From contig BFEA01000761.1 in NCBI GenBank assembly GCA_003427395.1, forward strand, positions 211,374 through 250,490: 39,117 nt of DNA. Direction: 5' to 3'. How positions within the stretch are numbered: position 1 is the stretch's first letter; every line of letters begins with the position of its first letter. The position numbers and the translations under genes were made by a program. Positions 1-9,835 of the stretch are shown here, in pieces. Origin of the DNA: Chara braunii (lineage: Eukaryota > Streptophyta > Charophyceae > Charales > Characeae). The notes beneath the pieces were generated by a model that was not told the DNA's origin, ran no database searches, and saw only the letters and a program-made list of their open reading frames with translations.

Positions 1-800
1 AGCTCGGATGAATCCGAACCACAACCACAGACGACTGACGGACGGCAGTCGTGGCTTTTGTCAGTGTTTATTTATTCCGCATTGGGTTGTGCAATGCTTA
101 CATAAGACTTATATGTTCCGCGTCACTCCTAAACGTGTGATATAGCTCGGATCAATCTGAACCACATCCCTCATCGCATCGGGAGTCCCGAGGTGAGTAT
201 CACGCCCCAGTGACGGAAGGTCTCATCGGGAAAGGAAAACGGCGGCACACGCCACGCATCCTGAATGCAACATACAATAACCAATGGTGGGCACTCATGT
301 GCATTAATCCGAGTCACGGATGGTCGCACGACAACCCATTTAATGTCTATCTTTCCGGGGCGGTTGCTCGGATTGATCCGAACCATGGATTGGTAGGCTT
401 GGATGAGCTTCTGTCAAGGACTTCTGTTGGCGGGTGGCTCGAATTGATCCGAACCTCCGATCCAGGGCGGTGCGATAGGCCTGGATGAGCTTCTGTCTTG
501 CACTTCTGTTCAGCTCGTATTCAGAATGACCGTGGTAGGTAGAGTGTATGCGTTCATGGCTCTGCGAAAAGTACTTGTCATGTCGACTGTGCGAAAACAT
601 CTTATGTGGATGACGCAGTGTAATGTGGTTGTCCGGCGTCGGTGTGCTGTTCCGTTGGACGAGGGTCCTCCGACTGTTCTGTCCGTCTCAATGTGCTTTA
701 CGGCGTGGGTTTTGATAATTTTAGGAAATTCCGCCTCTGCTCTGGAACGGTTCCCTGCGTGACTTTTAGAAAACACTCCATTGGCTTGGTGAACTTCTGA
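1..800. other. Left edge: no supported gene; locally duplicated sequence
   Basis: No convincing coding region is seen. The stretch contains a partly duplicated block: the segment beginning with the palindrome at 368 recurs from the palindrome at 439, and both are followed by a shared phrase, tggatgagcttctgtc, near 400 and 483. Four copies of the 14-base near-palindrome lie here, at 4, 147, 368 and 439. The first two and last two share flanking bases (a gctc before and gaacc after), so these four are partly copies by duplication. The ORFs here are short, overlapping and without recognisable motifs. Confidence 0.5.
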
Positions 801-827
801 TTGGTGACCTTCTGCAAGGGCTTTGCA

Positions 828-2003
828 ATGCGACGGGGAAAGATCTTTTTTTTGGACGATTTCCTATTGACGGCCTTCTGTAAGGGCTTCGCCGACAAAA
901 AAGTCTATGTCGTTACAGCTGGGTGTGGGCCTCGTCGGGGAAGTTATCGTTCACCGCCATTGTTTACAACGGTCTCCTCTTCCGTATGTCTATCCATGTG
1001 TTCGTGTTGTGTAGGGAGTTTAATGTCGTCGAGTCCTTCGACAAGCATCGCCATGACACCCGAGAAGCACATGCGCTTAGCGAAACCCTTTCCACCTTGT
1101 GCGAGATCGTTGCGACATCATGACGGTCAAACGTGGATCGACAATGCACCCGAGGACGACTTCGAGGACGACCCATGGACGACCGTCGTCCCTTACATGA
1201 ACCGGCATCTCGACGAATGGAACGAAAATGACTGGAAGGCGATGGAGCGTTCCTGCCCATGGGCAAGCCATTACATGTTTGCCAACATGTTGGAGTTCGG
1301 GAGCCTCATTGCACTGCCTGCTGGTGTCCTCCATCGAAAGACCCTGGACGATAAGGGTAAACCGGTCCGCTTCCGTACCAGCTTCAGACGTCGCCTCCAC
1401 TGCGAGTGTATCACATCTTCGCCACGAACTTGGGGAAGTTCGCGGAAGCAAGAGTTGGTGGACTGCGCTCGTCATTGTTCATTCTTGGAACACTACCCAC
1501 CCTGTTGCGCAGGGACTTCTCCACAAGCTCTGTCGTACTGTTGTGTGCGGTTGACGGATGACAGATGTCCTTTCGCCAGAGTGCTATATGTGGCTTCTTC
1601 AAGCAAAAGCGGGAAACTTGTAGATGCAGTTGTTCTTGTGTCACGCAATGAGATGGTGCTTCAAGGATCCAGGTTCAAGGCAGTCATGTCTCGCCCAGAT
1701 GTAGATGGGCGGTCAGACTTGGTGAGAGCAGGTCAGGTGATAGTTTTTCTGTCATTGTGGAATGATGTGGAAAAGAAGGTGTCTGAAATACGTGACTGTA
1801 TAGGGAATTCCTTAGCACGACGAGTAGGGTTTGTCAGGATGAAATACATGTCCGTGTTTTCGGAGAAGGCAACATTCGACGAGCCGCAGATCCATGTGTA
1901 TGGATCATCTATGAATGCTATGTATGACTTCCATTCACGACCTCGTCCGTGGGAAACCCCGTATGTCACAAGATACGGACTTGTGGTCAGACCTTGTGTT
2001 TAA
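828..2003 (+). CDS. Unrecognised ORF, possibly a degraded transposon protein
   Basis: An open frame runs from an in-frame TTG at 801. The first ATG is at 828 and the stop TAA is at 2001-2003, giving about 391 residues. I do not recognise a family. The middle looks coding, with an acidic, tryptophan-containing stretch around DDFEDDPWTTVVPYMNRHL (codons near 1150-1210). The part after about 1640 also looks natural. Between about 1400 and 1560 a different frame looks at least as protein-like, which suggests a frameshift pair and decay. After the stop, another frame stays open to 2097. The ORF lies upstream of the DUF7869-like gene on the same strand and may belong to the same element. No catalytic motif was identified. 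Confidence 0.35.
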   Translation: MRRGKIFFLDDFLLTAFCKGFADKKVYVVTAGCGPRRGSYRSPPLFTTVSSSVCLSMCSCCVGSLMSSSPSTSIAMTPEKHMRLAKPFPPCARSLRHHDGQTWIDNAPEDDFEDDPWTTVVPYMNRHLDEWNENDWKAMERSCPWASHYMFANMLEFGSLIALPAGVLHRKTLDDKGKPVRFRTSFRRRLHCECITSSPRTWGSSRKQELVDCARHCSFLEHYPPCCAGTSPQALSYCCVRLTDDRCPFARVLYVASSSKSGKLVDAVVLVSRNEMVLQGSRFKAVMSRPDVDGRSDLVRAGQVIVFLSLWNDVEKKVSEIRDCIGNSLARRVGFVRMKYMSVFSEKATFDEPQIHVYGSSMNAMYDFHSRPRPWETPYVTRYGLVVRPCV

Positions 2004-2320
2004 GGGAAAAGGAGACTCCCTCATGACGACTAAAGTTGACACCGGCGTTGTTGCATTTGAACTAGCACTGCAGACTTGTGAAGGTGAAGTTCTATAAGTG
2101 TTTCGGATTCATCTGAAGCATCAATTAGATACGCGCGGGTGCACCCAACGTTGAAGGCGATGCATGAAGGCTTCCCCAAGGACGATCCTTGGCCAAACAA
2201 TAACCCGTCGGATTCTGTATGTGCGACTCGATAACTGCAGACCATCGAGTTTATGTTCTTGCACGCCTTCGAGTCAAACGACGCTTCCAAACAGTCCGCC
2301 GCCCTCTAGATCGTCTGGTA
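2004..2320 (+). other. Coding-like remnant downstream of the unrecognised ORF
   Basis: A different frame from the preceding ORF stays open to a stop at 2095-2097. The bases from 2019 (gactccctcatgacgactaa) match the start of each unit of the tandem array at 2934-3996, so this appears to be a diverged single copy of that unit's head. A near-palindrome copy follows at 2103, in a frame reading SDSSE that runs open to about 2240. No product can be named. Confidence 0.35.
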
Positions 2321-2321
2321 C

Positions 2322-2915
2322 TGCCATGAAATGTGGTGCCCGTGTCCGTGGCCCTCTGTGCAACAGCCGCTGCATAGCAGAAAGTGACGTGAGCGGCGAC
2401 GGCCGAGGCTGCAATCATGCATGTCCACCAGAGCATCTTGTGTCTTGGATTCATCCGAAATCACCGGCTGCACAACCGTTTTCATTCTCATCCCCGCAAA
2501 AGTCGTTTGCTTCCCTGGACACCCGCGGAAAGAAACTCCTCTTTGCGTCAATACGCTGCATATGGGCCGATGATAAGCAGCCGCGCAGAATGCATAGCTC
2601 TTCCCGATTGCGAAATCGTCGGGTTTTTTTCTCGCGACGGCGAAGGCTCGTGATCACCCCCGGCGACGGCGACAATGGTTTTTGGATTGGATGCCATGAA
2701 ATGTGGTGCCATGTCCATAGCCCTCTGTGCAACATCCGCTGCCAGGCCGAAAGTGACTGAGCGACGCTGGCCGACGCTGCAATCGACCTTGTCCGGCATG
2801 TCATCTTGTGTCTCGGATCCATCCGAAGTTTCGGGCCGCTCGAGCTTGTTCCTTCTCGTCACCGAATGTTCAGCACCTGCACAGAACACAAAAGAACTTC
2901 CCGATTGGAACACCG
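2322..2915 (+). repeat. Direct duplication, two diverged copies of about 200-230 bp
   Basis: The segment starting near 2322 (tgccatgaaatgtggtgccc) recurs near 2691 (tgccatgaaatgtggtgcca). Both copies continue through matching stretches (ccctctgtgcaaca, gaaagtgac, cgctgcaatc, catcttgtgtc) into a near-palindrome (2445 and 2813), and then toward a shared cttcccgatt phrase (2605 and 2897). Divergence and small indels are obvious. In one frame both encode an AMKCGA-type start, so the ancestral sequence may have been coding. A related stretch (gactcgtgatcacttccg) recurs at about 4079, matching ggctcgtgatcaccccc at about 2645. Confidence 0.7.
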
Positions 2916-2933
2916 CGGGGTCATCGCGTTGTC

Positions 2934-3996
2934 GACTCCCACATGATGATTACCGTGAATAGCGGCATGATGGCAGGTCCGCCTCTCCGATGTGGGTCTA
3001 ACGGTGGATTACGTCAAACCTGCTCTCAAAGATCCACACCGCAGAGGGGGGTCAGCAATCGACCACTGCTTGCTTGTAAAACATCATATGATGTGTCGAT
3101 ACAACCCACATTCAGAACTGGTCGGTGAGCATCTGGTGCTTTGCCAAAAATTTCATCATGGGCCGCAATATTCCCCCGCGATTGTTCAATTTGAGGTTCT
3201 CGCGTCATAGACTCCCTTGTGATGACTACAGTAAACAGCGACGGGGTAGCAGGTCCCCCTCTCCGATATGGATCTCACGGTGCAGTGCGAAACTCTGCTC
3301 TCAAAGATCTAGACCGTGAAAGGGGGGCAGCTATCAACCACTGCTTGCTTGTAAAACATCATATGATGTGTCGACACAACCGATATTCAGAACTGGACGG
3401 TAAGCATCTGGTGCTACGCCAAAAAGTTCGTCATGCGGCCTCGATATTCCCCCGCGATTGCTCATATCGGGTTCTCGCGTCATAGACTCCCTTATGATGA
3501 CTACAGTTAACCAGGGTAGCAGGTCCCCTTCTCCGATATGGATCTCACGGTGGAGTGCGAAACTCTGCTCTCAAAGATCCAGACCGGGAAAGGGGGTCAG
3601 CTATCAACCACTGCTTGCTTGTAAAACATCATATGATGTGTCGATACAGCCGACATTCGGAACTGGTCGGTGAGCATCTGGTGCTACGCCAAAACGTTTG
3701 TCATGAGGCCGCGATATTCCTCCGCAATTGCTCATTTTCGGGTTCCCGCGTCATAGACTCCCATATGATGACTAAAGTCAACAGCGGCAGGGTAGCAGGT
3801 CCCCTTCTCCGATATGGATCTCACGGTGGAGTGCGAAACTCTGCTCTCAAAGATTCATACCGGGAAAGGGGGCCAGCTATCAACCACTGCTTGATCGTAA
3901 GGCATCATATGATCTGTCCATTACATCGGCATTCGAAACTGTTTGGTGAGCATCTGGTGCTACGCCAACAATTTCCGAACAAGACCGCGAGGTTTC
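2934..3996 (+). repeat. Tandem array, 3.9 units of about 275 bp, derived from a coding repeat
   Basis: Units begin with gactccc at 2934, 3210, 3485 and 3756, giving periods of 276, 275 and 271 bp; the fourth unit fades out near 3996. Well-conserved internal phrases include ctctcaaagat, accactgctt, catcatatgat and gagcatctggtgct. The 276-base period equals 92 codons. In unit 3 running into unit 4 a single frame stays open from 3555 to 4172 with a repeated SAINHCLLVKHHMMCRY-type phrase. Other units carry indels and a TAG at the unit junction. I infer a decayed array of a roughly 92-residue coding repeat. The function is unknown. Confidence 0.85.
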
Positions 3997-4227
3997 CTAA
4001 GAGTGCTTTTGCCACCCCACAACACAGACCGCCGACTGTTTGGCACTGCGGGAAGGTTGTCAATTTCTTACGACGCGGAAGACTCGTGATCACTTCCGTC
4101 GTCTGTATGCGTGCTGATGGTGCTCGGCATTGCATACATGACGCACTGGTGGTGTATGCTGCAATTGTCTAAATCTCACGGGATTTAAGTGTCTCGGATG
4201 CATCCGACATAAGAACCTGTGTCGATG
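3997..4227 (+). other. Spacer after tandem array, with an exact palindrome copy
   Basis: The array frame runs on to a stop at 4170-4172. The stretch near 4040-4100 resembles 2605-2660, so it is another partial copy of the earlier duplicated block. A fully self-complementary palindrome, TCGGATGCATCCGA, lies at 4194-4207. No gene is recognised. Confidence 0.4.
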
Positions 4228-4530
4228 CGGACTTGCCAATATTTACCAGCATCATTGTATCGGATTCATCCGAGTCTAAAACCAGTTACATATTTGCGCA
4301 CCCGCAATTTTTACAGCATGTCTGATCGGTCACTGGCAAGGTTTGTAGTCCGGTTGAAGGCTGGATGTGCACGTCTAATGTCAAGTCCGATATTTGCCTG
4401 CGTCGTTGCGTCGGATTCATCCGACTCTAAAGTATCTTACATACTTGCGGGCCCGCCATTTCTACAGCATACATGTGAAATCGGTGAGGGTGAAGGCTTG
4501 TCGTCCGGTTCAAGGTTGGCTATGCATTGT
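4228..4530 (+). repeat. Tandem duplication, two units of about 150 bp
   Basis: Unit one (about 4228-4380) and unit two (about 4381-4530) share the near-palindrome at 4260 and 4411 and then the same order of phrases: ctaaa, gttacata or cttacata, ttgcg, cccgc, tacagcat, and finally gtccggtt followed by gaaggctgg or caaggttgg. The pair lies immediately upstream of the DUF7869-like ORF, so it could be part of its 5' region. Confidence 0.75.
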
Positions 4531-4673
4531 CTTTTTGTTTCGTTGCGCTGCCCTCTATAGTGCTCCCCAACTGGCAGACGCATCTCTGTCGCTTTATCAT
4601 TGCAAAAGTCCAACTACTGTCTCGGCTGCGATTTGGGTCAACGTCTGTTGCTCTGGTCGCAGGGAAAAGTGGA

Positions 4674-7600
4674 ATGCTTCACTGGTGTGATACGACAACG
4701 TCCGATCAAGACTTCTCTCCCACGCCAGCTTGCCTTCCGTTACGTTTTCGGCAGGAATTGGCTGGGAAGGGATTGGTTATTGGCATTGGAGTTCCGAGCA
4801 GTGCCGATAGTACTTCTTCCCGACTCGAGCCATGTGCTTCCTCTGGAAAACGGTCACGTGACTCAAACACTCAGCATCGACGGAAGAGAACACAGTTGTC
4901 CACCTCCACCGCGTATTCGTACATCTGTCGTGACGTGCTCGAAGACCACAAAAACACTAGAAACGGGGGCCAGTTTCTTAGTGTCGATTGTACATCCAGA
5001 GTCTCTTCAGCATGTTTTGAAATGACCGACGCTGGGATGTCGAGCTCCATACCCGAGGGGAATCTCGGTGACTGTAGTTATAGTGGGACGGAGTACGTGT
5101 ATAGTGTGAACAGCTGCACTACTGCTGGTTCTTCCTTGGGAGTTGCCGATGGGGGTGATAGGGTTTCCTCGTATACCCCTCCGCAGTGCCAGGAGAGTCA
5201 AGGACCATCCACGGATGAAATCACTGAATATTGCTATTCACGAGACAGTCAGAGCTCGCGCTGCCTCTCCAAAGAGCACCGCCACATACGGTACATTTTG
5301 TCGGCGCCTATGCCCGGTGAAAGAAGACTATATTCTATGGCAAACAGAGAACCGGCCAAGAAGACAAGGCATCGGCGAGCTATGGGCAAACTCAGGATGC
5401 AGTCACTTCAGGCAGTGCGAGGGATGCTCTGTTGTAGGCGGATGTGTTGCGCAAAACTGACAGCCGAAGATGTCAGGCCGGTGCGGGAGGCATTCTACTC
5501 GAAAAGTTTCGCGGAAAGGACGAAGTGGTGGTTGCAAACCATACATGACTTCACGGTTATGGAAGGTGGTGCTGAGCGAGTCAGACCTGTAGCTTGCAAA
5601 CGGAAGATGCGTGTGCAGCCGTACTGTAATATTCTCGACATTTCTCGTAACATATTCTATGTCTACAAAAGGATGTACGATAACGGTGTTGTCGTTAGGG
5701 AGCATGGGCACTCGGGCTTGTCTAAATCATCCAAAAAAGTCGTTACGATGCTTGCACTGTTGAAACGATTCATCGACGACCACGCCGATAGTATGCCGAA
5801 TGACATGGTCTGGAAAAATGGAGTTTGTCGTCCTCGTCGTAGGATTCCTGCGGCATTCACAAAACGAGCAATTTACGAATCGTTGCGCTCTGATCTTTTG
5901 ATGTGTCACTCGGAAGTTGTCTCGGAATCGACTTTCTACGCTATGTGGAGTAAGCACTTCAGGCACGTGAGTCTAGCTATGTCCAACACATTCACGAAGT
6001 GCGCAAAATGTATATTCTATAAGCAGTGCATTGCCAAGTCGAAGTACGAGAGGGACCGTAAGAAATCCAAAGATAGGATGCGGAAACATCAAGAGCTGCA
6101 ACTCAACCACAGGCTAGACTATAGCCGCTGCAAAATGGATTCCATCTTGCGGCAGTCCGAGTGTCTGTGCATCATTATTGACGGCATGGATCAAAAGAAA
6201 ACTACCATACCGCATATAGGACAGGCTAACTACTCGAAGGACTTGCACCACGAGAGGATGATGAAGACTGGTCTCACGGCCGTTCTGGTCCATGGCCGGG
6301 ATCCGTCTATATATGTTTATACATATTTTCCTTACTACACACACGGTCCCAGTAGTACGGCGACGTGTTTAATGTGGACTCTTACGGAGATCCAATCCAG
6401 TGGGAAACCTCTACCGCGGTTTCTTCCTATCCAAGCTCCCAACTGCTTCAAAGAAAACAAGAATAGATTCATCTACGCATTGGCAGCACTTCTTGTGAAG
6501 TTCAGGATTTTCAAGGAAATAGAAATTGGTTTTATGATAGTTGGACACACGCATACAGACGTCGATGCCACGTTTAGTGTTTTCTCCAAGAAACTCAAGG
6601 ACAATGATGCCTACACAATGGATGAGTTGTTCCTTTTGCTAGAGCGGTCTCATAAGACTCCTCCGCGGTGTATTTTTCTTGATAGGATAGCAGACTGCAG
6701 AGGTCTTATTTACCCACATGTTTCAAAGCGCATGACAGGTATTTCGAAGCCACATTTGCTAAAATTCTACATGATAGGTGATAATCTCGCCATGTCCTAT
6801 AAAGAGTATTGCACAGACGCTAAGTGATTGCCCGAGGATGGTCCTCTTTACTGGTTCAAACAAACAGACAACGGTGGTTACGCTGGTCCGCAGCAACCTT
6901 TCGATCCTCTGCCGGTCCAACCGGCGTTCCTCGACGATTACAAGAACGGTTTGGAGGGTGTGAAGAGGTTTTCGAAAGTCTTTGGAAAAAAAAGAGAAAC
7001 TTTGACGACTTTCTGAGACGAAGAGGTGACTAGAATAGATAGGGATTTTCGGTTTTGGGAAGATCACGTCAAACACGCGGGGGACATTATCGACAACGGG
7101 GTGCCTTCGGCACCCATCACCGCATTCTGGCCAAAGGTCACCCATGTCGTTGAAGACAAGAGTTCTTGCTCTGATTCGGATGCATCCGAATTACAGAGAG
7201 AACCTTTATTCGTGGATCTTCAGAAGGACAAGCCTAAGGCCAACTTTGATCCTTTCGAAGATGTGCATGTCGACAGTTTTGTCATTATGCAACCGTTAGA
7301 CGATGACATGTATCAAGGAGTGTCTTTTTGGTTTGGCCAGGTTCACAGTGAAGTTGACAAGAACGAAGATTCGCCAACTTACAACCAATTCAAAGTGGGG
7401 TTCCAATCGGAAAAGCGAGCACACTAAGAGAATTGTATGCCGACGCCTGGGGAAAAAAATGGAAAAAAACTCCGGGGCACGAGGAAGAGTATCAACATGT
7501 CACAACCGTTGCGTTTTCCTTGATGAGACAAACGAGGACGAATACCTGCGAGTCCTCCAAAAAGTTTACCACCGGTCTTGTGATTCCTCTGAAAGTAAGA

Positions 7601-7699
7601 AAAAATGCAATTCCCGCCCTAGAAAACAGCATTGGTGCTCAAACACAAAGCCTTTCCGAAGAAGGGAGCGGGCAGGAGGCTACCTCATCGAGAGTGTGA
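4674..7699 (+). pseudogene. DUF7869-like protein gene (putative transposase), broken by two TGA codons and a frameshift
   Basis: The open frame reaches back to a TTG at 4527, but the first in-frame ATG is at 4674. It reads 717 codons to TGA 6825-6827, continues in the same frame to TGA 7014-7016, and then on to TAA 7425-7427. A frame change around 7390-7425 restores a sensible reading to about 7699. Family features seen: a cysteine pair KCAKCIFYKQC near 5999-6032, then DGMDQ (first Asp at 6180), ENKNRF from 6453, and VGHTHTDVD at about 6540-6566. The C-terminal part carries SFVIMQPLDDD...FWFGQV. I recognise this layout as DUF7869-type; a nuclease or transposase role is inference. Residues before ENKN read APN where I expect DN, so one possible acidic ligand is missing. 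Both internal stops could be CGA-to-TGA changes. Confidence 0.72.
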
Positions 7700-7977
7700 T
7701 GGTTGTCGTCTTTTCGTGAGGAGAACGTATTGCCATGTTGGCCTGTGCACACCACGCTTAACTCCATGGAATACATCGCTTAATGATTTGTGCTCTCTGG
7801 GTTACGCGCTTCAAATTAACAAGAGTTCTTCATCAATTTTCGACATTGAGCGGGGGGGCGTTTTGTTCGTCGTAGCATGACCTTGGGCTTTCGGTCCTAA
7901 CCTCGATGTGACGTTTTTATTGTGACTTTTGTCTTTTGCAGTGTGCAGACTTTCCTCTTCTGACGTACTTCGAAAAC
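7700..7977 (+). other. Spacer with possible splice acceptor
   Basis: This short stretch has no clear coding content of its own. A pyrimidine-rich tract ending in cttttgcag (7933-7941) looks like a 3' splice site just ahead of the small ORF that follows. An upstream donor could not be fixed, so splicing is only a possibility. Confidence 0.3.
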
Positions 7978-8391
7978 ATGGATGAGATTTTGGGGTACAT
8001 TGAAATAAAAGTACATGAACGACTGACGATCATCACAAAGGGAGGAGCGTTTCCTTTTCAATATGAGAGAATCTTCAGGATCGTAGCGGGAGGACGGACA
8101 ATGTTTGTCATCATGGGAAGGTTTACTGATCTCAACATTTTCGACATGCGAATATATGAGCGTCGGGGTGAAAATTGGATGCGAGGAGATTTTACAAGAG
8201 CTTATGTAAAAGTTTCAGAAGTTCTTTTCGCCTTGAGACGTGTTGTGCTCAAAGCAGGGGGTGACATTGAGGGTTTCTCGTTTTCCATTACGAAGTTTGA
8301 AGGTCTGCCTCAACCTCCAATCCCGGCTTGCATGGTGGACGGTTCGACATGGGAACCGATAGTGAACGCTCTGCGAAGAGACTTCTTCTGA
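7978..8391 (+). CDS. Small unrecognised protein, 137 residues
   Basis: ATG at 7978 (MDEILGYIEIKVHERL) runs to TGA 8389-8391. The frame is also open upstream to 7936, where a possible splice acceptor lies. The protein is rich in alternating hydrophobic residues (IIVAGGRTMFVIMGRF-like strands) and suggests a small compact alpha/beta fold. Its C-terminal half contains GFSFSITKFEGLPQPP and ends with a WEPIVNALRRDFF-type tail. I do not recognise the family. It follows the DUF7869-like gene on the same strand, and its 3' half is duplicated downstream. Conservation of the second copy at protein level suggests it was once a real gene of the same element. Cellular role unknown. Confidence 0.5.
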   Translation: MDEILGYIEIKVHERLTIITKGGAFPFQYERIFRIVAGGRTMFVIMGRFTDLNIFDMRIYERRGENWMRGDFTRAYVKVSEVLFALRRVVLKAGGDIEGFSFSITKFEGLPQPPIPACMVDGSTWEPIVNALRRDFF

Positions 8392-8712
8392 GGACTTCAA
8401 CCTTTTAAGATGTTTGGTGATCAGTCTTACGTTTTTGGAATTTTGTGTCATTATGTCGGATTTGTGAACATTTTCGTGTATAGTCATTTCTGATTATTTT
8501 TAATTTTCACCAGTTTGAGAGACGAGTCTCGACACTTCCCAAGTTTTGTGGTCGAATATCAGATTAGTTGAAATTTGCACATTGTAAAGTATTAACGAAA
8601 GCCACGAGTGTCGACCCTGGTTCATGGTCGGCTGTGGTTCGGATGCATCCGACCCAGAGAATAAGGATACTGTTACGACAACCAAACACAAAAGCGTCAA
8701 GGGGAAAACTGG

Positions 8713-8925
8713 ATGCTGGGGGATTTTACATCACCTTATCTGCAAGCTGCAGATGTTCTTGTGTCCTTGACACGTGCTGTTGTCATGGTTGGGGGAGACG
8801 TTCAAGGTTTCTCGATTTCCATTACGGGTTTCGAAGGTCTGCCTCAACCTCCTATCTCGGCTTACATTGTGCACGGTTCAACATGGGAACCGCTAGTGAA
8901 CGCTTTTCGAAGAGACTTCTTTTGA
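8713..8925 (+). pseudogene. Truncated second copy of the small unrecognised protein
   Basis: The frame from 8713 to TGA 8923-8925 encodes about 70 residues matching the C-terminal half of the 7978-8391 product: GDFT, then GFSISITGFEGLPQPP, then STWEPLVNAFRRDFF. The DNA duplication is longer than the coding part. About 8155-8582 corresponds to about 8690-9086, including shared 3' flank (agtcttacgttttt, gtcggatttgtgaa, gattagttgaaattt). The N-terminal half is missing; a near-palindrome copy (8639) sits just before the junction. Many differences preserve amino-acid character, suggesting an old duplication followed by truncation. Confidence 0.65.
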
Positions 8926-9086
8926 AGATTTCAAGTTCGGGACACTTTGGTGACGAGTCTTACGTTTTTAGAGTTCCGTCAGGATGTCGGATTTGTGAAT
9001 GTTTTCATAGTGTAAGCTTTTTTAGAGAGACATCTCGACATCTCCAAATTTTTGTGTTAGAATGTCCGATTAGTTGAAATTTCCAC

Positions 9087-9440
9087 GGAAACTTTTTGGT
9101 CAATTATGGACGATCCGACATAGCCTTGCCAAATCTTTGGTTAATGGAAACTTTTGAGGTAACCGTTACGAATTCACAATATTGGGACCAGATAACTGTT
9201 ATCAGTTTTTACGGCGTACTTCTCATTTGTATCGACAATGGTTGTGTGCCTGCTTATGTAGGCTGGATGTCCCGCTCTGTTTTTAATTTGTCTTCACTTT
9301 TCAAACTAGTTCTCATGAGTTGTCAATTGTCTTCAAAATTCAGTGAGATCTTTCAAAATAATTATAAGATCCTTGGTCACTTCAACATCTGATAATCTGT
9401 ACACAGTTTGATTCGGATGTATCCTACGCATTCGTTTGAG
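9087..9440. other. Spacer, no gene seen
   Basis: A 98-codon frame at 9096-9392 has no recognisable motif and skewed hydrophobic composition, so I do not call it. The stretch contains a diverged near-palindrome at 9413. Nothing else is supported. Confidence 0.4.
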
Positions 9441-9459
9441 CCTTTTCCAATGCCCAATC

Positions 9460-9835
9460 CTCAGATGATAACGTCTCTACATAATATGTTCCCCACCACT
9501 TCACTCCGTACAATGGCCGTTTGTTTTGAGAAATGTTTGGTAAAGTGATAATGTATATGCAACCGCCATCTAATTAAAATTTAAGACTGATGGTTACTAG
9601 AGTTCTTAAGGGGTTCCCGAGGGTGCACTTTTATTTGTTAACGTACATCATTTGATCTCAAAGCAAGGACAGTGGCGGAGTGGTGGGCAGGATTGGGTAG
9701 GGATGTTACAAGTTCATGGTTGCGAGGTCGAACCCGGCAAGCGGCAAATGATAACATCTCTCCATAATGCTGCCCACCACTTCACTCCGTCCGATGCCCT
9801 TTTGTTTTAAGAAATGTCTGCTAAGCTATAATTGT
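9460..9835. repeat. Short direct repeat pair flanking a tRNA-like (SINE-like) segment
   Basis: Bases about 9460-9550 recur at about 9747-9832 (gataac-tctc-cataat, cccaccacttcactccgt, ttttgtttt, aagaaatgt). Between them, 9673-9750 contains TGGCGGAGTGG, a pol III A-box-like sequence, and gaggtcgaaccc, close to a B box with one mismatch. The complementary strand also offers GGGTTCGACC. The A-box-like part (about 9666-9692) is the reverse complement of the cggagtgaagtggtgggcag motif inside the direct repeats, so the segment can fold back. A tRNA-derived SINE is plausible on either strand; neither is a complete tRNA. Confidence 0.4.

Noticed and set aside
5403-5966. Minus-strand frames of 65-102 codons
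   Set aside because: They lie opposite the DUF7869-like frame and are shadows of it.
9096-9392. 98-codon hydrophobic frame
   Set aside because: No motif, no repeat support and composition expected from T-rich DNA.
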